This document shows, one piece after another, positions 57,381 through 64,000 of a DNA stretch of 64,000 nucleotides; the stretch's first letter is position 1; each line of letters starts with the position of its first letter. Position numbers and translations under genes: made by a program. The notes beneath the pieces are model-generated. The model searched no databases and had not been told where the DNA came from. It saw only the letters and a list, made by a program, of their open reading frames with translations. Location: assembly GCF_052857255.1 (NCBI RefSeq), contig NC_135498.1:164110124-164174123 (forward strand), given 5' to 3'. Source of the stretch: Amblyomma americanum. Its lineage: Eukaryota > Arthropoda > Arachnida > Ixodida > Ixodidae.

Positions 57381-59589
57381 AGCCGTTCTTGTAAGTCTTA
57401 CGTTGCGACCATAGGTTTTGACTTAGGGGCCACCGCCATTAAAGAAGGTCGCATCCGTGTGCAGCTTAGTACATCTCCTCCCATCTTCACCTTCTCCCAA
57501 TTTATGCCTTTTCCTCGACCCTCTCCCCGAGTATAGAGGAGCAGGCCAGAGACTATTATTCTAGCAAATCTCTCCACCATTCCGCAAAATAAAGATGTCC
57601 CGCTACGGATGGGTTAGAACAAGGCTTTCTCTCAGCTGTTGCAAATCAGGCTCTGCTCATCTCGTGCAGGCGCAGGAGCTGGTTGTAAGAATTCAACACG
57701 GAGAAACTGTTTTTAGTAGTCTCCAGTCTACATATTGCAGCTTTCATTATTTATGAACGGGCATTGAATCTCAAATGGCTAAAGCCTTGAAAATGTTTAC
57801 CCTTAATCTTTAAAAACAACGGTAATAGTTTGAAAACAAAGGCCAGTTTATTTAACCTCTAATTGGTGAGCTGAGCTCAAATGGTGCTGTTTGGCCGAAT
57901 AACGCAAAACCTAATATCTAAAAAGCGTGCCATTTAGTTTGAATTAATTGGTTCCGGGGCCCATGCAGATATCTTTAGACAGAAAAGAGTACGCGGCGCT
58001 TGTCACACTAGATGTTACAAAGCCTAAGACAGCGTCGAGCATTGTAATATGCGTTGTGGAATGAACGCTGCATTAATAGTTCAAGCTTGTTTTCTTGTTA
58101 TGAAAGCCGGGTTGCTTCTGGCGTATTTGAACAGGTCAAATGCATTCCTCAAGAAGCTGTTCTTTCGTCTTCTCTTCCCAACAACTTAGCTCTATTCCAT
58201 GCAATGTTTGAGTAAACATCCATGTGTACGCTGAACCCGTTGAATTTCTAGCTTCCACATGTGTCATACATTTTCTTCATTAGCCTACATTTGTGCGTGA
58301 ATCTTCAGGAGCAATGGTTAATCGGCTGTCACCATTACGGCTTAAACGACTGTTTAAGAATCCACACTCATGCAGACTAACACGTTTTTAAAAACGTGCG
58401 AGTCTACAAAGATGCGCACGTTTTGCGGCTGCTAGGCTTCACAGGCGAATGGTAATGGAAGATTTGTTTCAGCCCCTCTCATTTTTTAGTGATCAAAAGT
58501 ATCTACTCTTCCTCGGCAGCACAAAACTTGGCGATACCGCAAGGTTGAACTTTCTTTCAAGAATATATGCGAGCAGCTGATGATTGGGTGTACTGGAAGA
58601 GGTGTTAAAGACCGAGCCCCAACAGTACAATCTTCGACATAGTGCTGTCATTGGTTTCAGTGATGCCATGCTTCTGCTTCGATCGTAACCACATGAAGGG
58701 AGGCTAACGAAATTGCTTTCCTGTATTTTCAGTAGATTCACCAGCTTCCAGCATTGGTGCTGCATGGATGATCTTTGTAATTACTTTTACGCATATTTGA
58801 ACGCGACTCACAGGAAGTTTGCTTATTTTAGTTTTGTACGAATCACCGTTCTGTACGAAACAAACTTGGCCACTGCATATAATGAGAAAAAATTATGGCA
58901 AATATACTCCAGAGGCGTTTGTTTTGCTTTGGACTTGCACACTATAATTAGTTGCATACAGTGCGGCCAGAATTCAGAGGTACTTGTTTCGAGGTAGAAC
59001 TTATTCAAGTGATAGCATAGGAAAAAAAATGAAAGTTCTTGAATGAAGGTACAATGTTTAATCTTTTTAAAAAGATTCATTCCTGTTATAAATGTCTTGC
59101 GCTGCCGAAAGACTCCATCAAAATCCAACCGTTCAATGGCTGGAAGGTAAATGTGACGATATTACGCCTTCGTATGAACACAATTGAAAGCTGGATGGAA
59201 TGTTAGAAAACCTGTATATGGAAAAATAAATACAGAACCAAGACAAAAAAGACCAAATTGGTTTAGAGTGGCAGCAGTTTCGTTACGAGTCACTGCTAAA
59301 TGGGACAAAATGTGTATGCCTAAAGAGAAAGCGTTTTAATCAGTAGCAATTTGATGACACAATTCATCATAAGGTTTCGGCAGTTCTGCTTCTATTAAAA
59401 TGGAAGCGAAGGCGAAGGTCAAGGTGAAGAATTTGCGTTCATTTTGTGACCTACATCTTATATCGACCTATGTTGCAAAATCAGTCTTTATAATTCAAAA
59501 ATAGTCCAGTTACCGAAAATTGAGAAGATGAGAACCAAATTACATTGAACAATTTAACAAGAAAGGCATGTTAATGAAATTGGCTAAAA
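57381..59589. other. no supported gene
   Basis: AT-rich. Frames of 90-101 codons (58493-58765 and 58823-59128 minus; 58713-58997 plus) have no support. Confidence 0.35.
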
Positions 59590-59870
59590 ATTGAGAGGTC
59601 AAAGCTCGTTGCGCACCTGACAGAAAGACACTATCCTCCTGACTGCACAGTTAGACGGAAGAGAAAGGTTGGTTAGTCACAGCTTGTAATTTTTTGCAGT
59701 ATTAGGGAAAAACAGTCCATATTGGGGTTCAAAAACATACTGCCGATTAACACACCATGGCCGGCAAATGGTTTCAAAGCCTCCATAATCTATTTCAATG
59801 TAATTGTCACTAACCATAGTTTTGTTGCTTCCAATAGTACGGGTGTTTCGCCACTATTAGAAAAAGCTAC
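59590..59870 (-). pseudogene. degenerate second copy of the 15.3-15.7 kb ORF
   Basis: The ORF at 59677-59817 (47 codons) aligns with the middle of the 156-codon frame at 15251-15721: a PW pair, YVF, and after its stop LPSNC in the same frame. Flanking DNA on both sides is also alignable (tggaagcaacaaaac against cggaagctagaaaaat). Stops make it non-coding. Confidence 0.5.
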
Positions 59871-59879
59871 GTAAAAGCT

Positions 59880-60330
59880 ATTTCACTAGTACAGACCTAT
59901 CGTTTCCTTGGTGTCTTAATCGCAAGCAACTAAAATTGCTCGGAATACATCATGAAACTGGTTGCTGAAAGCTATAAAATATTTGACTTTATTAGAAGAA
60001 TATTCTCGTTGCGGCCCTCTTCCGTTCGTGAAATGGCATATGAATCTTTTGGATGATCAAAACTAGAATGCACATCCGCAATTTAGTGTCCATATGAAAC
60101 TTTCCTAATCAATCTCTAGAATCTCACCAGAATCGCGCCGCTGGCTTCAGGTCTTCAAAGTACGACTACAAAATCAGTCTCAGCAGTACCAAATCATCAC
60201 TTGATCTTCCCGCATTGGTCTTTTGCCGCAAAATATCACGAAAATGCTCCTTTCACAAGATAATCTATCACTTACAGCAACCGCGCCCATCTCTTCTTCG
60301 CCCACGAGCACGTTCATCACGGTGATTTTT
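59880..60330 (+). pseudogene. LINE reverse transcriptase C-terminal fragment
   Basis: The plus-strand frame has VREMAYESFG, SKLECTSAI, then after a shift NRAAGFRSSKYDYK and SLDLPALVFCRKISRKCSFHKI. This is the thumb/C-terminal pattern of CR1/Jockey-type polymerases (RSKLEY.S..W, ...QNRAARFI...Y, LDLP.L..RR...C.FHKI). Several stops interrupt it. It leads into its own 3' untranslated region. Confidence 0.75.
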
Positions 60331-60790
60331 AGAATGGTAGGAGCGTGTAGGGCGGGGAGATGTGTGCTCCACTAAAATTTTTTCCACTATGTTTATTTTA
60401 TTTGGGATAATATAAGTAGAATAACTCTAATTTTTCGCGATGATGATGCATGGCCAGCTGCTGAAGTCCTTTACAAGTTTTGTGCTTTCACATGACAAGT
60501 TTGGTGTACTGGAGCAACTCATTTGTACTTCTCTTATTCAATTTGACTGCATTCTTTGAATCTGTCATAGCTGGATTTTCATTTGATTGTATTACAGTGT
60601 ATTGCACTGACTTTACTGATAATGTATTTATTGTACTCGTATATTTAAGCTGTTTTACTGCATATTCTTTTTAAACTTTTGTAAATTTGTGCTCTATGTA
60701 TTGTCCTTGTACGTCGCCCCCCCCCCCCCTACCCCTTATGTAATACCCTGTAAAGGGTCCTTAACGGTCCAATAAATGATGATGGTGATC
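60331..60790 (+). mobile_element. LINE 3' untranslated region and (GAT)n tail
   Basis: T-rich sequence ending in a C-run (60717-60728), cttatgtaataccctg, a short hairpin-like stretch (aagggtccttaacggtcc) and aataaatgatgatggtgat. The form is a CR1-like tick LINE 3' end. Confidence 0.75.
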
Positions 60791-61007
60791 AGTGAACATC
60801 TTCGTGACCCTTTTATCCTATCTTGCCTCTCGTTTAATCAACTTTCGTGACGTCCTGCTGTGATGATTTCGTCCTGTGCTTGCCGCGGGTACACGTTTTT
60901 GATAATGTATGCTTTCAATTATTGCCGGAAGAGCAAAACGTCCAATTGAAGGCATTGCCGCTGTTTCATTCGGTGTAACGCTTTTATGTTTTCCTTTTCG
61001 CTATCAG

Positions 61008-61258
61008 TGGGCGAACACACCGAGGCTAACCATTGGTGTTTGCTGACCATCTTCACCTGCAACCAGTCTCCCTCAAGTTGTGGCCCTTCTGGCACTCAAG
61101 GATGCATGTCGCCTATGTACACGTTGAAGCCGCTGATTAGCTATGCTGCTGGAATTTCCTGTTTGAGGAGAAAGCTTACGACCGCATGCGCCAATACGAC
61201 ACATCATGGACGACCATTTCGTTTCGTGTGCTATTGCATGGAGGTTGCAACCTGTTGA
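61008..61258 (+). CDS. candidate terminal exon, nine-cysteine domain
   Basis: A strong acceptor (cttttatgttttccttttcgctatcag) opens a frame with two leading bases, 82 codons and TGA at 61256-61258. Cys residues sit at about 9, 16, 23, 31, 50, 59, 73, 75 and the last residue, with a C-x-C near the end (FVCYCMEVATC) and one NTT sequon. This density suggests a disulfide-rich secreted or extracellular module. The spacing does not match Kunitz, TIL or evasin patterns that I can recall. Upstream exons, which would carry a signal peptide, were not found. It is the best secreted-protein candidate in the window. Confidence 0.4.
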
Positions 61259-63351
61259 TATGAAGCGACAATGATCTGCCTACAGCCCTCGAACGATGCT
61301 CTCAAGTGTGTGTAGGTGGTACCTGCTGCTTGGCGGAGTGAATCGAGTTTTTTCGAACATGCATAAGCCACTCTCAAACGAAGGTGAATGCAAGATGGGA
61401 TATTCGTAAAGACGCCGCCACACGTAGTTTTACGCTACTCCACTGTAAAATTGCTGGCTATTCACATGGTGAGCAGTCAAAGACTTGCATATAGGTCGGA
61501 AGAAAAGCGGTAACTAGAGACGACGCTGAAGATATGTCTGCTGAACTAAGGCCAAAAAACTGAAAAGCACGGACAGCCAAAAAGAGAGCGCATGGACAAA
61601 GCGCTACATATTTTTCAAACATGGGAATCAAAGAGTGAATCACCGGTACTAATCGGCTCTGCGCTTCTCTAGCGAACAAACTGGCCGCCTGTTAGGCAAC
61701 GCTTTCACCGGGTTGAGCGAAAGCATTGGCTTTGAGTCTTCACATCCCGTTTGGTGCGGTCAGTCCAGTGGACAATTAATGACACCGTTATTCGCAGCCG
61801 TAGATGCTAGAAGGCGCGCTATGTTCGCTGAATTTGAGAGCTTTCATATCTTCGCACAACTGAATAAAGCGTTAAGGGGAAAGCCTGCGTGCGAACTGCT
61901 CTACCTTTTTCCCGTTATTGTTCTCAGCAATTGCAAAAGTTTTTACATTGATTTCACCGTTAACTTACAGAGGTATAATTGTCATAACATCCTTCGAAGC
62001 ACAGATTTGCTACTGCAGAGAAAAGCCATACGGCTGTCTCAAATATCTGGAGTGGGCACAAAATTTACCCTGAGGCTGAGAAGACTGCCTCAGCAGAGCC
62101 GTCTCTTTGCTAACTAGTCGTAACATAACCCTGTTAGCTTGCAGATTGCGTAGTAATGTCGAAATCATGAACGAAACAAATCCTAATAAGGTTAGGCAAT
62201 ATGCTTTAGGGCACCCCTTCCCTGTTTGCTTGCTTGCATGACAGCTACTTCTGGAGTCAGGCTTTGAAGCTCTTCGAAGCAGATGGCAATGTCAGAGTTT
62301 TTGTTTTCGCTTTTTTAGCTCGACAGCATATGTTACAAAACCGAATTGGCCCTCACTAGTTACATCCTATCTATTTGCAGTAAAGGCGTCTGCTGTTCCC
62401 GGTGAAGCAGCTTTTGGCGTCAGATGTGCTCGCTGCTTTCGGATTGTTCTGAATTCACCCTAATTTAGCCACGTTTAAAGAGAGGCGTGATCCACGTAGC
62501 GGTGATTGTGCCGCAACGTGTTTCAGAAAGTGATTCGGGCATTCACATAATTGCAGACGGCAGCTTTGCTGCACCTTGCGTGCGAAAAGTGCGCTCAACA
62601 TTTTTTTCGTTTAAGTCGATGCGGCGGGTTCCGGTCAGAATTTATAACCATTAAATTCTGAGTGGCTTGTGTCGCAGCCACCGTTGGCCCGAGGCCCATC
62701 TTCGCTCGAACATTCAGAGTCCAGCGGAGTTTTCTTCCAAGTTGTGCAGTGGTCTTCTAGTAACTTGCGTTCAATTCTTAAGTTTCGGGGGAACGATTAC
62801 CACTGTCCCTTTCTGCTAAAAGAAGTTTGAAACGCTGCAGATGCATAATGAGCTACACAGAATAGCCCCGGAAAAAGCACCCCCCCCCCTCCCCTGGGGC
62901 TCTAAACGTTTTAGAAAGGGTGTGCTTCAGTGATCTTGATGTCGACAAATGAAGATAATCGCTGTCGATGCCGGAATAATGATACCATATTTTACCAAAA
63001 TGAATGTGTGGCTGTGTAACACAGAGTTAAAAAAGAGGTAGGTTTCCCTGGCTGAGCTTGTTGTGGTCACTGTATGTTAAGCAGTGAGAGGAATTGGGTA
63101 TACACATCTTTTATTCATTTTGCTCGACAGAGAAGAAGACTGCCCAATGATCTGTGAAGTAGCTCAGCGGTCTCAACTTAATCGATGCAGAATTTCGATT
63201 TGGGAGAGCCTCTTATTATAAAAGCTCTATAGTAGTTCCCCGTTTGTAGTCTTGACCTGAGGGCCCGAAGCTAAATTAAAGTAAAACTTTTTATTTCATG
63301 TACTGGATAAGAGAGTCCTGTTCCCTCTTGAAATCGCCCAAAGTCACTCAC
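61259..63351. other. no supported gene
   Basis: Unrecognised. A 134-codon plus-strand frame (61713-62117) has no motif or splice signal. A C-run at 62880-62889 and a weak tRNA-like stretch near 63150-63205 were noted. Confidence 0.35.
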
Positions 63352-63516
63352 AACTGTGAAACCGTGCCGTAGGCTGGTATACACGTGGCAACCCCATCAA
63401 TCGTCTGCTTGACAGATGTTCCCTGTGCCACGTAGATTCCTTGGAAGATAATGCCTCTTTCCAGAAGCCGAACACAGCAGGCTTCGTCATTATTCACTGT
63501 GATCCAAGGGAGATGT
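63352..63516 (-). CDS. candidate exon of unidentified minus-strand gene
   Basis: The acceptor aaggtttcaccgctgtcag and donor GTGAGT bound 165 bp with one open frame (one base before, 54 codons, two bases after). The peptide begins HLPWITVNNDEACCVRLL and ends VATCIPAYGTVSQ. Phase would join directly to the exon at 55897-56066, 7.3 kb downstream. An alternative is that it is a last exon: reading through gives a stop after one codon, and AATAAA follows about 55 bp later (minus strand). No family is recognised. Confidence 0.4.
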
Positions 63517-63539
63517 CTGACAGCGGTGAAACCTTCAAT

Positions 63540-63999
63540 AAAACATTTTGCTGGGCGAGTTGGTTCATTTTGCTCGAGGGGATGCTTGTAGCGCGACAAA
63601 AAACACAAGGGACAGAGACGAACGGGACAAGCGCCAAATCTCAACTGGTTTTATTCAAAAAAACGATCGCAACATTTATACATTTCCCCTTCTTTTTCAA
63701 GAACATAATCAACCGATCCCACATGCGAATGACACGGAAATATCACGCTTGAATCAAATCAGTTTATCTAAAAACCTGTACTCGTAAGAAAACATCGTCA
63801 CCGAAGGGCTGCTGACACATTCCGACCCTTTCTTTTTGATATGGAACGCCTCATTTAGTTCACGCGTCAGCGCCTCTTTGCTTCTGCCAATGACCTCTGT
63901 TCTGTTTAAAAATGGTGAGCATTTGCATGACTTGCAGTGAACTACTATATTTGTTCCGCTCCCATTTTCGAGGCATTTTTCATGTTCGCGCAGGCGCTT
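63540..63999 (-). mobile_element. Penelope-like element 3' end, cut by the window edge
   Basis: The coding end is followed by a 3' region with tgaataaaaccagttgag, cgcttgtcccgttcgtctct, and ends near aatgaaccaactcgcccag just upstream of the exon at 63352-63516. The rest of the element lies beyond the window. Confidence 0.7.
63754..63999 (-). CDS. GIY-YIG endonuclease C-terminal part of a Penelope-like polyprotein (partial)
   Basis: The frame enters from the right edge and stops at 63754-63756. It shows the downstream half of the Penelope-type endonuclease: a basic helix with EHEKCLENGSGTNIVVHC, a metal-ligand-like cluster HCKSCKC, then FLNRTEVIGRSKEALTREL and EAFHIKKKG, and a conserved tail ending in LDKL. 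In the family this domain nicks target DNA for retroposition. The catalytic GIY and YIG strands would be off the window. No stop interrupts the 81 codons seen. Confidence 0.8.
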   Translation of the reverse strand, partial: KRLREHEKCLENGSGTNIVVHCKSCKCSPFLNRTEVIGRSKEALTRELNEAFHIKKKGSECVSSPSVTMFSYEYRFLDKLI

Positions 64000-64000
64000 G

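Noticed and set aside
60265..60330. Short minus-strand first exon with GTAAGT donor (MNVLVGEEE...)
   Set aside because: It is antisense to a recognisable LINE polymerase end; the donor is fortuitous.
63150..63205. tRNA-like sequence (gtagctcagcgg ... atttcgatttggg)
   Set aside because: Both boxes are degraded, no cloverleaf forms, and there is no SINE body behind it.

Overview
The window looks like a repeat-laden, intron-and-intergenic stretch of a hard-tick (Ixodidae) nuclear genome. The reasons are: three copies of a tRNA-derived SINE with the layout of the Rhipicephalus 'Ruka' family; a second tRNA-SINE family; Ty3/gypsy elements; non-LTR elements with RNase H; a Penelope-like element; long (TA)n tracts; and isolated, spliced-looking exons separated by kilobases. 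There is no operon, rRNA, CRISPR array or bacterial-type gene structure. Family names rest on recognition by eye, not on a search.

Layout. 0-6.2 kb: purine-rich tandem repeats, (TA)n tracts, SINE copies, a Penelope-like remnant and a nearly perfect 1.19-kb palindrome. 6.2-11.7 kb: decayed Ty3/gypsy element A (minus strand, 141/151-bp LTRs). 11.7-17 kb: a SINE, one candidate internal exon (12.2 kb), a second type of SINE, an unusual dispersed ORF (15.3-15.7 kb) and a candidate terminal exon (16.7-16.9 kb). 17.1-22.5 kb: younger gypsy element B (minus strand, 148-bp LTRs, ATAT target duplication). 22.5-36 kb: mostly unrecognised sequence with LINE tails and two compact minus-strand gene models with very short introns (30.0-30.8 and 33.7-34.1 kb). 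36.7-38 kb: plus-strand gypsy pol fragment of another family. 39.4 kb: an exon resembling the N-terminus of a cis-prenyltransferase (dehydrodolichyl diphosphate synthase). 41-47.6 kb: LINE fragments, one broken by a SINE with a 12-bp target duplication. 47.6-53.9 kb: three further inverted-repeat elements and a CpG-rich, TATA-containing segment. 54-64 kb: candidate host exons (minus 55.5-56.1 and 63.4 kb; plus 57.2 and 61.0 kb), a LINE 3' end, and a Penelope-like endonuclease C-terminus running off the right edge.

Most coding matter is dead transposon sequence. Host exons were inferred from splice signals, matching codon phase and open frame only; none except the cis-prenyltransferase-like exon could be named. 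I do not see a self-contained new biological system. The items most worth checking are the perfect-phase micro-intron genes, the palindromic elements with a hammerhead-like motif, and the cysteine-rich exon at 61 kb.
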